From Cyrtodaria siliqua (taxonomy: Eukaryota; Mollusca; Bivalvia; Adapedonta; Hiatellidae), in assembly GCA_037043455.1 (NCBI GenBank), contig JAWPHD010005086.1:107211-171210 (forward strand): 64,000 bases of DNA. The letters run 5' to 3'. Of the stretch, positions 36,301 to 46,340 are shown piece by piece (within the stretch, counting starts at the first letter, position 1; each line of letters begins with the position of its first letter). Made by a program: the position numbers and the translations under genes. The notes beneath the pieces are model-generated. The model was not told where the DNA came from. It saw nothing but the letters and a program-made list of their open reading frames with translations, and did no database searches.

Positions 36301-39300
36301 AGGGTGAAAGTTTTTTTGACGTAGAAATACCAATGTTATTTTAACATTGAAATTGTTACATTGAACCAACGGTGAAAGTATGACATCGTTTCAACGTAAC
36401 AATTTCAACGTCGTATCAACGGTGAAATCCTGACGTTGAACCAATGGTGAAATTATGACGTAGTTTCAACAGAATAATTTTGAAGTCGTATCAACGGTCA
36501 AATCCTGGCGTTGAACCAACGGTGAAATTATGACGTCGTATCAACGGTGAAAGTATGACGTCATATCAATGTAACAATTTCGACGTCGTATCAATGGACG
36601 TTGGATTTTGGTTGTTTTTGAGACGTAAGAAATCTGACGATGAACCAGACAGGTCATAATTATGTGTGTTTAGTTCTATAATTAGAATTACAGGCAAACA
36701 CAATTAACCCGTCGTGTTTATAGTCTCTCTATCATATATGTGTGCCAAGAAGGGAAACCCTCAACGACACAACATAATGTCTGGACTTATAATACGCCTT
36801 AACCAATAATTTAACTTATATCAGAAATTATATAAACCTTTAAGTACCCTACTTAATTATAATACATGCCAACAAGATATTAATTATTAAAACAATGCAT
36901 TAGTAAATCAAGACATACCCATATATAACCTTGCATTACACATTAAAAATACGTAAATTAACATTATGCATTACCTCCCCAGGGCCTCCTCTGGCCATTT
37001 TTTCCCTTTTGCAACCAATTTCGCCAAATGAAAAAAGTGGAGACATTGGAGCCAAAATTGGCTCAAAGAAAATATTATATGCTATGTATTTTTAAATGAA
37101 GTATGGCCCATGAATAAAGCAGTTAGTAATAATTATAATCATAAAATTATATTTTAAAAAATATTTTACTCAATTTTTTACATAAAAATAAAACTCTGGA
37201 AATGTTTCAGTTTGAAATAAATACTGCACATGCATACAAGTACAAAATCTTATCTAGAATTATACTGAGCACTAGTTTGTTTTATCCTGTCAGTTATAAT
37301 TAAAGCCTAATATATACTTGACACCAAATGTGTGTATTTCAGTTATTAGGCGATTATACAGGGGAAAATTAAGGGGTATTTATTATTTTGTCTCATTTGG
37401 CTCCATTTGCGAATCCCAGAGGAGGCCCTGCCTCCCTTTACATGCCGATGTTTTCTATTACAATGCGGGGCTTAGTCTAGAATAGTTCTCCTAAACAAAG
37501 TTTGACATTTGTCGAGATTCTGGTATCGTTTCTGATTTGAATTAACAATTAAGTGTCGAAGATGATCAAGACTAAGCATCGCTGGAGTTGATGCGATAGT
37601 CGTAGGTAGTCGACAAATCCCATCATTCTTCGGGGGAATGCGCGATTTTATGACTTTACGACAATCGTGATCAACTTGCAAATGTACATTACAAAAACAG
37701 ATTGTTTATAGTTTCGGATTGAATAAAAAAAGATTCTGCAAGCAGCAAAATGATAAAAAATTACTTTAAGAAGACAAATAATGGAACACCAGATAGTGAA
37801 ACTGAAAGCAACATAAAAAAAAGTCATAAATCAAAATGAATAAAAATTACTGTTTCCCTCTGCTGTTTTTCTCTTCTTTAAGTGTTTGAAAGTAAATTTA
37901 TACATAAGAAAGGTAGAAATTTTTACTAACAATTTATTGCGCTATTTTCCCCCAAAACTTGGAAAATCACGCCTTTTTTCTCCTACAAAAAGGGCCCCTC
38001 CCCAAATTTCTGGAAAAGGGCCATGACATGTACATTGTAAAACATATATAACAAAACTGATATTTCCTAATTATATACATGGTTTGAGGCGGTGGTTTGC
38101 GTAATAAAGTACCACACAGTACCCAAGATGTCAGTAATTATCTAAAACTGCCAAACATAACAATACTTTTACAATAATTACATTATGATTATGTTTTCAG
38201 TCATTTAAAGCAGTTAGATGTAAAGGTTTTTAAAGAAGTACATTCTCTAATATATGAAGGAATGCTATTCCACACATTTGTTCCAGAGTATGACATACTC
38301 CCTTTAAATATTTCTTTGGTCTTGGAGTTATATAATTTAATTTGTATGCAGATCGTAGAGTTCTCTGCGAGATAATATGTTGGATGGAACATATCACAAA
38401 TATATGACGGGACTGCATGTTTTGATACTCTATACATAAATGTTGCCTTTTGGAGAAATATCCTTTGCTCGATATTAAGGGAATTAACCAGTGCTTCATT
38501 TAGTGTGGTATATTGGTCGCCTAAAATAGTATGACATGCTCTCCTCTGCAAACTAAATAACAGTTGTATGTTAGCTTTCTTTGTATTTCCCCATATTATA
38601 TTACAGTAATCTAGATGAGGTTGAACATGTGCCTTATAAAATATTATCCGGTAATTTAAAGGAATATTTGATTTTATTCTTGACAGTAAGTAGCCAGATG
38701 TTGGTTGATATTTTCTTACGAATATACATAATGTGATTATCCCACTTCAAGTGTTCATCTATATGCATTCCCAGAATTTTATCACCTGTTGTAAGTTGCA
38801 GTTCATTGATATTATATGTTAATGATAATTTATTATTAACAAGTTTTGCATGCTTTTGAGGTGTAGTAACTAAGAGCACTTTAGTTTTTTCTGTGTTTAA
38901 AACCATACCATTATTTGGGCACCAAGCATTTAAAGCGGTTTGGAGATTTTGCTCAATTACTGCTTTTGATGTGTTAACATCATAGATAGTGGTATCATCC
39001 ACATACATGTCTGTATTAGATACAGTACCATCAAGACATATAGGAAGGTCATTTATGAATAATAAGAATATGAGAGGTCCTAAGATAGAGCCTTGTGTTA
39101 CACCACATGTCCACATGTAATTAACTGTTTATCAGAGAGAACCCCATTTAGGGAAACATTTTGTTCCCTATCTGTTAGATAAGATTTAAACCACTTAACT
39201 GTATTGTCACTACATTTATAGATCTGCAATGTGTTTAAAAGAATGTTATGATCCACTAAGTCAAATGCTTTCCTAAAATCAACCATTATTACGCCAACAA

Positions 39301-42300
39301 ATTTACCTTCATTTAATCCTTTTAACCACTTGTCAATCATATGAACTAAAGCCGATTTGCAGCTGTGTTTTTTTCTAAACCAGCTTTGAGATTTACATAG
39401 TAATTTATAATAATTTAAAAACTCAACAAATGAGTTGTGCACATGCTTTTCAATCAACTTGGAAAGAGTTGGTAAAATAGAAACTGGTCTCGCCACGGCT
39501 AAACAAAGATTTTAAAAATGTGATTTTGTGGCGACTACTTCTGAAAAACCATAAGTGATATTAATTTGAAACCTTTACCAAAATGACTGACACAACATGT
39601 AGTTGGTCCTAACCAAAGTTCATTTTGATTGGATGTCAAAGATGGCCACTTTGTTTACATAGAGTTATATAGGAAAAACTTGTGGCGACTACTCCTCTGA
39701 AACTACTTGACAGATTTTCAAGAAACTTCACAGGAAAGTTGCTCTTAATGTCTAGTTGATCCTAGTAAAAGTTCAGGTTAGCCGGAGATTCAAGATGGCC
39801 ACCATGGCTAAAAATAAATTTTAAACATGCGATTTTGTGGCGACTACTTCTGAAAAAGCATAAGAGATATTGACGTGTAACCTTTACCAAAATGACTGGC
39901 ACGACATGTAGTTGGTCCTAACCAAAGTTCATTTTGATTGGATGTCAAACATGGCCACCAGCGGCCATCTTTGTTTACATAGAGTTATATAGGAAAATCT
40001 TGTGGTGACTTCTCCTCTGAAACTTAGTAACTTGATGGAATTTATGAAACTTGACAGAAATGTTGCTCTTGATGTCAAGCTGATCCTAGCAAAGATTCAG
40101 GTCGGCTGGAAATTCAAGGTGGCCGCCTTGGCTAAAAATAGATTTTAAAAATGCGATTTTGTGGCGACTACTTCTCAAAAACCATAAGTGATATTGATTT
40201 GAAACCTTTACCAAAATGACTGGCATGACATGTAGTTGGTCCTTAAACTAAAGTTCTTTTGATTGGCTGTCAAAGATGGCCACCAGTGGCCATCTTTGTT
40301 TACATAGAGTTTTATAGGAATTTGTGGCGACTACTCCTCTGAAACTACTTGACGGATTTTTATGAAACTTCAAAGGAATGTTACTCTTGATGTCTAGTTG
40401 ATCCTAGCAAAAATTAAGGTCGGCCGGAAATTCAAGATGGCCGCCACAGCTAAAAATATATATTTAAAAAAAAACTTTGTAGTGACTACTTCTTGAAAAC
40501 TACAAGTGATATTGATATGGGACTTTTTCTAAAATGATCAGCATGACATGATATTGATCCTTGTCGAAAATTATTTTGATTCGACATTAAACATGGCCAC
40601 CAGTGGCCATCTTTGTTTACATAGAGTTATATAGTAAAAACTTGTAGCGACTACTCCTCTGAAACTACTCGTAGGATTTTTCTGAAACTTAACAGGAATG
40701 TTGCTCCTGATGTGTAATTGATACTAGCAAAATTCAGATCGGCCGGAAATTCAAGATGGCCACCATGGCTAAAAATATATTTAAAAAAAAACAGGTTTGT
40801 AGTGACTACTTCTTGAAAACTATAAGTGATATTGTAATGGGACCTTTTCTAAAATGATCAGCATGACATGACGTTGATCCTTGTAGAAAATAATTTTGAT
40901 TCGACATTAAACCTCGCCGCCAGCAGCCATCTTTCTTTACATATAGCTATGTAATAAAAACTTGTAGCGACTAGTCCTCTGAAACTACTTGACGGATTTT
41001 CATGAAACTTCACAGGAATGTTGCTCTTGATGTCTAGTTGATCCTGGCAAAAATGTTCAGTTCAGCCGGAAATTCAAAAATTGTAGCATCTACTTCTTAA
41101 AAACTATAAGTGATATTGATATGGGACTTAAAACGATCAGCATGACATGAGGTTGGTCATTGTCGAAAATCATTTTGAATCAACGTTAAACATGGCTGCC
41201 AGCAGCCATCTTTGTTTACATAGAGTTACATAGTTAAAGCATGTAGCGACTACTCCTATGAAACTACTTGACGGATTTTCATGAAATTCACAGGAATGTT
41301 GCTCTTGATATCTAGTTGATGCTAGAATTTCAGGTCGGCTGGAAATTCAATATGGCCACCACGGCTAAAAATAGATTTTTTAAAAAACAAATTTGTAGCG
41401 ACTTCTTCTTGAAAACTGTAAGTGATATTTGATATGGGACTTTTTCTAAAATGATCAGCATGATATGGTGTTGGTCCCTGTTGAAAATTATTTTGATTCG
41501 ACATTAAACATGGCTGCCACGGGCATCTTTGTTTACATAGAGTTAGTTATATAGTAAAAACTTGTAGTGACTACTCCTCTGAAACTACTCGACAGATTGT
41601 TATGAAACTTAACAGGAATCTTGATCTAGCTATCAAAAACCTATCAGTAGAGATTCAAGGTCAGTGACCTCTTGTTCTTATTTCTCAACCGATTTTGAAA
41701 AGTAAGGCATTTTACCACGGAACATGTCTGTTTCACTGATATACATCCTGTTTAAGAACTACACACATAATTGAGTTTTGTCTAAAAATCAAAAAAAACT
41801 TGGCTGAAAACAAGCACCTCAAACAATGAATAAGGCTTTTAGCTTGAAATTATAAATTAAGGCAAAGTTAGTGCAATAATTACTTCCCCTTGATTAATAA
41901 AATAGTCGGACTGTTGTATTCTCCACCCATCCCATATTTTAACATAATTAAATTGTATATTAAGATAACATTATCCACGATATTATAATACTGTTTCCCT
42001 ATTTCAGACTTTATGTTTTCACCTTGGTATGACGGAGGCATTTGTGTGGGATTATGGGACAGATGAACAGCGAATTACAGAATGGCCAGAGACAGCCAAA
42101 ATATTACAGGAAATACACGATGAAATTGTCAAAGATAACAGAAAGCTGGTGTATTCTCATAAGGTGCAGTAAAATAACCATTCTTTGTGTATTACAGTTC
42201 ATAGTAAAAGACAAGTAATATATGGGCAAAGTGTTCTATAATTTTCGATAGTTTTGAATTGGCTCTTTCTGTTAATATCAACAGAGCTTACGCAATTAAA

Positions 42301-43994
42301 AACAATGATATGGAATATATGAAATTTCAAAGATACATTTTTCATGATGTCTTGTTTGTCATGTTAACTGAGATTTAACTTCCTGAAATGTCCGAGATGG
42401 CTGCCATGGCTATTATAAAATAGACTATAAATGTGTGATCCGCACTAATCTAGAACCAAAGAGGTGGATTGATCAAGACCATCATTTAACTGATGCATGA
42501 CTTATAGTTGGTCTTAAAGAGACAAACGGCAATCTTAAAGTAGTTATCAAGCACCAAAGTATCATTTTGATTTAAAATCTCTTTGCATATATTTAAATAA
42601 ATTTTGTAGATTTAATTTTTTCTGCATTATTCTACATGTACCTTAGCTTGAAATGTGTTACTGTTGCAATATAATAATCAGTTAGCAATAAGCTAAAAAC
42701 AACTATTCAAATAATTATTAATAATGATCTGCAAATATGCAAGTTATGTAGAAAAACTTACCTGGATGCCGAGAGCTTTACAGCAATCAAGAAAAACTTA
42801 CCTAGACACTGAGAGCTTAACAGCAATCAAGAAAAACTTACCTAGATGCCGAAAGCATAACAGCAATCAAGAAAAACTTACCTAGATACCAAGAGCATAA
42901 CAGCAATCAAGAAAATCTTACCTAGAGGCCGAGAGCATAACAGCAATCAAGAAAAACTTACTAGATGCCGAGAGCAAAACAACAATCAAGAAAATCTTAC
43001 CTAGACGTTGAGAGCCTAACAGCAATCAAGAAAAACTTACTTAGACGCCGAGAGCATAAAAGCAATCAAGAAAAACTTACCTAGAGTGCGAGAGCATAAC
43101 AGCAATCAAGAAAAACTTACTAGATGCCGAGAGCAAAACAGCAATCAAGAAAATCTTACCTAGAGGCCAAGAGCTTAACAGCAATCAAGAAAAACTTACC
43201 TAGAGTCCGAGAGCATAACAGCAATCAAGAAAAACTTACCTAGAGTCCGAGAGCATAACAGCAATCAAGAAATACTTACCTAGAGTCCAAGAGCATAACA
43301 GCAATCAAGAAAAACTTACTAGATGCCGAGAGCAAAACAGCAATGAAGAAAAACTTACCTAGAATCCGAGAGCATAACAGCAATCAAAAAAAACTTACCT
43401 AGAGTCCGAGAGCATACCACCATCAAGAAAAACTTACTAGATGCCGAGAGCATAACAGCAATCATGAAAATCTTACCTAGACGCCGAGAGCATAACAGGA
43501 ATCAAGATTATCGTGTTCATGTTGATCAGGCCTCCGAGCCTCCATCTTTGTTTACAGACTTATATGTATGGAGTAATCTTGAAAGTTATTGGTTTCCCAA
43601 AAACTTTTAACCCTTTCGCCGCCAAATTCCAAACGTCGTCTGCTAAAATTTGAATTTAAACCTTCCGGTAATATTTTGTATAAAAAGTGTTTTGGAAAAT
43701 ATTCTTACTGAGTGGCGAACATTGTAACCCTGAGCAGCCTGCACATAGTGGTCGTAAGATGAATGTTTTTGACTGTGGCAGCGAAAGGGTTATTTATGTT
43801 ATTTATATCTTAATGATTGTTTTGTTATTTTGTAGTGGGAGGTTGGCGATTTTATCATCTCTGATAACCTGGCTGTGGGTCACGAGGCCACGGCGGAGAC
43901 GCAGTACAGTCCATCAGAGGTGGGACTGCGGGTCCTTCATAGGACCACTATCAAGGGGACAAACAAACCTAGCAGGGACAGTGCTTCCAGATAA
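20878..43994 (+). CDS. TauD/TfdA-family 2-oxoglutarate/Fe(II) dioxygenase, four exons
   Basis: Exons 20878-21376, 35255-35394, 42008-42163 and 43836-43994 join in consistent phase to 317 codons ending TAA. The iron ligands of the HxD...H triad are visible: WHIDGSF (H140, D142, end of exon 1) and GHEA (H281, exon 4). The 2-oxoglutarate-binding Arg is in GLRVLHR (R297 or R301). A second possible start at M44 begins the conserved MEIRPVQLGAEVRGVDL and gives 274 residues, the usual family length; the extra N-terminus could be a targeting segment or untranslated. The family hydroxylates or decarboxylates small substrates such as taurine or aryloxy acids, and the substrate here is unknown. Introns are 13.9, 6.6 and 1.7 kb, mostly transposon-derived. 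The gene appears intact. Confidence 0.88.
21377..22160. other. Start of dioxygenase intron 1
   Basis: At ~21500-21779 it holds a short repeat ending TCACTTATTGGTGA, TA, TTTCTTGTT, related to 8533-8749. The rest is AT-rich and shows no gene. Confidence 0.5.
23269..23568. mobile_element. hAT-like MITE (CAGGG...CCCTG)
   Basis: CAGGGTTTCCCCCAG and CTGGGGGAAACCCTG are exact inverted ends, flanked by AGTAAG on both sides. The interior repeats GAAGGCATGTTG. CAGGG ends fit hAT elements, although these usually make 8-bp duplications. Confidence 0.75.
23574..24283 (+). pseudogene. Unrecognised coding fragments in foldback centre
   Basis: Two plus-strand open segments, ~79 codons (23574-23813) and ~63 codons (24092-24283), are separated by stops and frame changes. 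The second contains FPLDNVAFRLFLDVVRWF and ends FLRFMSGPK just before the right arm, like the C-terminus of a real protein. I do not recognise a defined domain. It may be the remnant of the protein carried by the foldback element. Confidence 0.35.
24657..25455 (-). mobile_element. Helentron-like element inserted in foldback arm
   Basis: In minus orientation it starts TTTTTAGCTCTACTGATCAG and ends AAGGTCA-TTGACCT-CTTGTT. Comparison with the uninterrupted left arm shows insertion in an A/T run with no obvious target duplication, as expected for rolling-circle elements. The core has repeat units with GGCGGCCATCTTG and GTAGTCGCTA. Confidence 0.7.
25887..26670 (+). repeat. ~170-bp imperfect repeats with TGACCTTGACCTAC
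   Basis: Four or five diverged copies contain TCTCAGATACCAAAAGC, CATACACA, AGCAATATGTTCCTACC and AATGACCTTGACCTACTTTT. Relatives lie at 16740-16900, 29693-29860 and 44680-45046. TGACCTTGACCT is the complement of AGGTCAAGGTCA, an ERR/NR5A-type site. Confidence 0.7.
26787..28340. repeat. ~162-bp tandem array, ten or so copies
   Basis: Units contain GTTATGGCCCTTG, AAAAATGCTATATT, CATCCGATCTTTACC and AAAGCTCGGACAAGTTCGAA. In 26787-27557 the unit is a multiple of three, so the minus strand stays open for 256 codons with a ~54-residue repeating translation. Inverted copies of the unit occur at 48340-48560 and 61230-62000. Confidence 0.85.
28436..29327 (+). mobile_element. Helentron-like element rich in YY1-like motifs
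   Basis: Begins CAGCAGAGCTTATGCCGTGG and ends CAGTAGAGCTTCAAGGTCA then TTGACCT-CTTGTT. Core units of ~350 bp carry GTAGCGACTACT, CAAGATGGCCGCC and GGCCGTCTTTGTTTACATAG. It is the same family as 24657-25455 in opposite orientation, and as the arrays at 29860-31425 and 39491-41676. Confidence 0.7.
29860..31425 (+). repeat. Tandem array of ~340-bp YY1-motif units
   Basis: About four to five diverged copies carry GGCGACTACTCCTCTGAAA, TTGATCCTAGC, AAATTCAAGATGG and CGGCCATCTTTGTTTACAT. The array ends near 31425 in a degraded GGGCCCTCTTGGGTCTATTG terminus. It lies in dioxygenase intron 1. Confidence 0.8.
31690..32834. other. GC-richer island of unknown origin
   Basis: Base composition rises clearly over 31690-32560 relative to the flanks. 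The longest frame (32028-32441, plus) is 137 codons with low-complexity Thr/His/Arg content and no recognisable domain. A CA microsatellite sits near 32310. On the minus strand around 32650, AGCTCATATGGTAGAGG resembles a tRNA D-arm / Pol III A-box, but I find no B-box. It may be an old retroposon. Confidence 0.35.
32835..33138 (-). repeat. Fragment of YY1-motif Helentron-like family
   Basis: Reverse-oriented piece with GTAGTCGCTACAAACTTG, TGGTGGCCATCTTGGATTTC and the terminal CGGACGCCGCACCACGGCAT. It matches one unit of 24657-25455. Confidence 0.7.
33202..33612. mobile_element. 411-bp MITE, ends ATACCGTATTTCCCC
   Basis: ATACCGTATTTCCCCTATTA and GTAGCACCC at 33202-33230 mirror GGGTGCTACTAATAGGGCAAATATGGTAT ending 33612, with two mismatches. 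Non-coding. Confidence 0.8.
34308..34815. mobile_element. 508-bp MITE with tRNA-like interior
   Basis: TTAAAGGGACACTGTCCGTA at 34308 is mirrored by TACGGACAGTGTCCCTTTAA ending 34815. It carries a tRNA-like sequence in the middle. The start of a related end (TTAAAGGGACAC) appears at 17350. Confidence 0.85.
34561..34670 (+). other. tRNA-like sequence (Pol III A/B boxes)
   Basis: CCCGCTTAGCTCAGTCGGGAG has a perfect A-box (TAGCTCAGTCGG) with a GCTC/GAGC D-stem. GCGCGTTCAAACGCAC is B-box/T-arm-like, and CCGCTT pairs with AAGCGG as an acceptor stem. The distance between D-arm and T-arm is too long for a standard tRNA, and the T-loop is imperfect. It is a tRNA-derived or tRNA-mimicking sequence, not a working tRNA gene. 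Confidence 0.5.
35255..35394 (+). CDS. Dioxygenase exon 2
   Basis: Acceptor ACATTACAG, donor GTAAGT. Encodes FVPLNELIESLSPDTRNKWD and RRDRFVHPLIYPHPVT. The HPL[IV]..HP motif is conserved in TauD-type enzymes between the HxD motif and the distal His. Confidence 0.88.
35395..35860. other. Start of dioxygenase intron 2
   Basis: No gene is seen. At 35685-35860 a GC-richer stretch with CCCTTGGGGCCCTCTGC and TGCATATACATGCAGGGCC looks like part of a dispersed element, but I cannot place it. Confidence 0.4.
35870..36640. repeat. CAACGT-rich degenerate repeat
   Basis: Dense copies of CAACGT/ACGTTG in both orientations, e.g. CCAACGTTGATCCAAC and GTTTCAACGTAACAATTTCA. The right half has ~30-bp periodicity around CAACGGTGAAAnTATGACGT. 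Non-coding. Confidence 0.75.
36980..37430. mobile_element. hAT-like MITE (CAGGGCCTCCTCTGG)
   Basis: CAGGGCCTCCTCTGG and CCAGAGGAGGCCCTG are exact 15-bp inverted ends, flanked by CCTCCC on both sides. The interior is AT-rich, ~450 bp, with no open frame. Confidence 0.8.
37431..38159. other. Intron 2 segment with no supported gene
   Basis: AT-rich sequence between the hAT-like MITE and the LINE. The part near 38040-38160 could be the LINE 3' UTR. No other structure is seen. Confidence 0.4.
38160..39490 (-). pseudogene. 5'-truncated non-LTR retrotransposon (LINE) reverse transcriptase
   Basis: The minus strand encodes, in order, RPVSILPTLSKLIEKHVH, VDFRKAFDLVDHNILL (RT motif A), GSILGPLIFLLFINDLP, YVDDTTIY (catalytic YVDD) and a C-terminal QRRACHTILG segment. 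These lie in separate frames (39496-39098, 39116-38634, 38551-38201) broken by frameshifts near 39107 and 38640. The GVTQGSILGPL motif suits a CR1/Rex/Jockey-type LINE. The 5' end stops at ~39490 against an unrelated repeat, the usual 5' truncation. It lies in dioxygenase intron 2, antisense to the gene. Confidence 0.85.
39491..41676 (+). repeat. Array of ~340-bp YY1-motif units ending in CTTGTT
   Basis: About six units carry GGCGACTACTTCT, CAAGATGGCCGCCA, GACTGGCATGACATG and CGGCCATCTTTGTTTACATA. The right end is AAGGTCAGTGACCT then CTTGTT (41671-41676). The left end is joined directly to the truncated LINE. Confidence 0.8.
42008..42163 (+). CDS. Dioxygenase exon 3
   Basis: Acceptor CCTATTTCAG, donor GTGCAG. 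A 52-codon phase-0 exon encoding TLCFHLGMTEAFVWDYGTDE and a helical, charged stretch ending RKLVYSHK. Confidence 0.85.
42740..43505. repeat. ~40-bp satellite, ~19 copies
   Basis: Unit: CAGCAATCAAGAAAAACTTA then CCTAGAnnCCGAGAGCATAA. On the minus strand each good copy reads TAGGTAAGTTTTTC, a consensus 5' splice site. Copies vary by substitution and 1-nt indels. It lies in dioxygenase intron 3. Confidence 0.95.
43836..43994 (+). CDS. Dioxygenase exon 4 (terminal)
   Basis: Acceptor TTATTTTGTAG. Encodes GDFIISDNLAVGHEATAETQ and GLRVLHRTT, carrying the distal iron-binding His and the 2-oxoglutarate-binding Arg. Stop TAA at 43992-43994. Confidence 0.88.
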   Translation, partial: WEVGDFIISDNLAVGHEATAETQYSPSEVGLRVLHRTTIKGTNKPSRDSASR

Positions 43995-45046
43995 CACAGA
44001 CTGGCATGCCATAATAACTGTGCCATTGTTTATAATGTTATGGTTCACAACAATCATTTCTTCATTTTTCAACAGTTTTAAAATTTACGATAAATGGACA
44101 TATATAAAGCATGTTCTGTCAAATATTTACATTAAGCTGAGTTGCTAATGATGCCCACACCATTATTTTAATATTGAGAACTTGATTAGTTTTAAAATGT
44201 AGGACAAAGTTTTTTTCATTTATGGCATTCCAAAAGCTGGCCAGCAAAATAAACTGATATTTGTAAAACAAATGTCCCATTTATTGCATTGTTCATAGCA
44301 GTTCTTAACTACTTTACTGAGGAATGTATTTTGTTTTTGTTTCAAACTCCGGAGAGTAGACTAGAGCAGGCAGGATTTTTTGTCTTGTTGAAGAAGAAGA
44401 GTGTGATTTAAAATAATTCTGTGATATTTCTTATTATTATATTAATAATAAATACATGTAAATTAAAGCATTGAAAAAATGCAGACTGACTATATGCCGC
44501 TTTGTTTGGGTATAAATGTGTTATAGTAAGTAAATATTATAGTGACATGTGTATAACCATATAAATAATATATTTTACAAGAACAGTTACAAAAACACCC
44601 AGCCCCATGGGCCTATAAGTAACTTTTAAATAATGCAAGCAATTATCGAAATATGTTATATCTTAGAGATTTCAATTTTCACATATGTTTACATCTGCAT
44701 GAAAGTAGTATGTTCCAATGAAATGTAGAAATATGAATGACCATGAACTACTTTTTGCACTTTCATTAAGTATTACATTAAAGTTGTTTCCGTTGCTTGG
44801 ATACCTAAGCCAAACAGCTTTTAAACTTCGTACTTTCCAGCAGTGTTTTCCTACACAAAAGTATGAATGACCTTGAACTACTTTTTGTACTCTTATAATT
44901 TAGTTGATATAACACAATAACAACCATACAGCTTTTAAGCTTCATACACCTTAACATCTACATAAAAGCTACATGTTTTTACTACAAGAAGGTCAGTGAG
45001 AGACCAGTCCTGTTGTTACAGTAGGGAGGTCGTTGATCTCTTGTTT
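43995..45046 (+). other. Dioxygenase 3' flank
   Basis: A candidate poly(A) signal AATAAA lies at 44248-44253, ~255 bp after the stop. From ~44680 a diverged AATGACCTTGA repeat runs to GAGGTCGTTGATCTC-TTGTTT at 45031-45046, another hairpin-type terminus. No second gene is seen. Confidence 0.45.
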
Positions 45047-45584
45047 ATTGTATCATATAATACCATGTTCATGTATAAAATAATGCCTAGCATGTGTTAC
45101 ATCAGATAAGTTTACATTTTAAATTGTCGATATTTTATGTGTGTCAAATTGTATTATTGTTATATTTAGAGAGCATTGTAGTAATGGTTAACTCGACTTG
45201 TAAGTGAGGAAGTGTCGATTCTTATGGATGGCCGGAGGTGTACAGTACTGGTTCTACCCAGGAAAAGTGGGTGGTCTGCCTCCATCACAAAATACAAATC
45301 GACCGTCATATATAACCTTACATGTGTTGAAAATGACGTAAAACACTATACAAACAAACAAATAGTATTGGTTAAAAACCATTTTATTTGTGCTCATATG
45401 GAAGTACTTACATTTGTTATACATACCTACTATCGTGCGTTGTCTTGCTTCTTTAATAAACGACCAGACTAACATATCTAACTTCTCTGTACTCTGGTAA
45501 AGTAAAATGTGAAGCTAAAAGCTAATCTGTATAGAAAAACAGACTGGAATTATTACAGAATTCGATAGATTGAGGAATTATTAT

Positions 45585-46330
45585 GCCCCCCTTCGAAGAA
45601 GTGCATATGTCTGTTGGTCTGTCCGTCCCGAAATCTTGTCTTCGCGATAACTCAAGAACAGCTGGCACTACAAACTCGAAACGTGGCAGAAATGTTTGTG
45701 TCATGGTCTAGTTGTGCACCTCCCCTTTGGGTAGATTCGCATAAGGAATGTGGTTGCCATGGTAACAAAGCTTGTAAACAAGAGGGCCTGTGGATGCTCT
45801 ACTGGCTAAAAATAAAGATTATGTATAAAGGGCAATAACTCTTTCAAAAATCCTTCAACCGGAACATGGCGATGATATATGCAACTGGGCTTGGTACTGA
45901 TCATCCCTGCCAAGTTTCGTTGAAATCGTTGAAATCCAGCCAGAGGTTCAGGAGAACTAGTAACAAAGTAAGTGTATTAAAACCTTTACTCCACCAAAAT
46001 TCATTAAACTGTAACACAACAATGATATGCCCAACCAGGCTTGGTACTGATCATCCCGATCAATTAAGATTTGTTGAAATGTGGGGTATTAAAACATTTA
46101 AAGTCCACAACTCTGCCAAAAATCATTCAATCGGAATATGGCGGTGATATGCACAACAGTACTAGGCTTGATACTGATCATCCTTGTCAAGTTTCGTTGA
46201 AATTCAGCCAGGGGTTCAGGAGAACTAGCCCGGAACAAGGTTGTGTATTAAAACCTTTAAAGGGCCAAAACTCTGCCAAAAAGAATTCAACTGGAACACG
46301 GCAATGATATGCACAACTAGACCTGGAACT
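45585..46330 (+). repeat. Fragments of CTTGGTACTGATCATCCCTG repeat family
   Basis: 45590-45790 matches the family at 63540-64000 (GATAACTCAAGAACAGCTGG, CACTACAAACTCGAAACnTG). 45860-46330 has four ~145-bp units with GGCTTGGTACTGATCATCC and AAGTTTCGTTGAAATC. Short open frames across them are by-products of the repeat. Confidence 0.7.
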
Positions 46331-46340
46331 GATCATTTTT

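Noticed and set aside
38201..39496. Functional reverse transcriptase
   Set aside because: The open parts lie in different frames, the 5' end is truncated and the endonuclease domain is missing. It is a dead LINE copy.
42740..43505. CRISPR-like array of ~40-bp units
   Set aside because: Units are contiguous with no unique spacers, there are no cas genes, and the setting is a eukaryotic intron.
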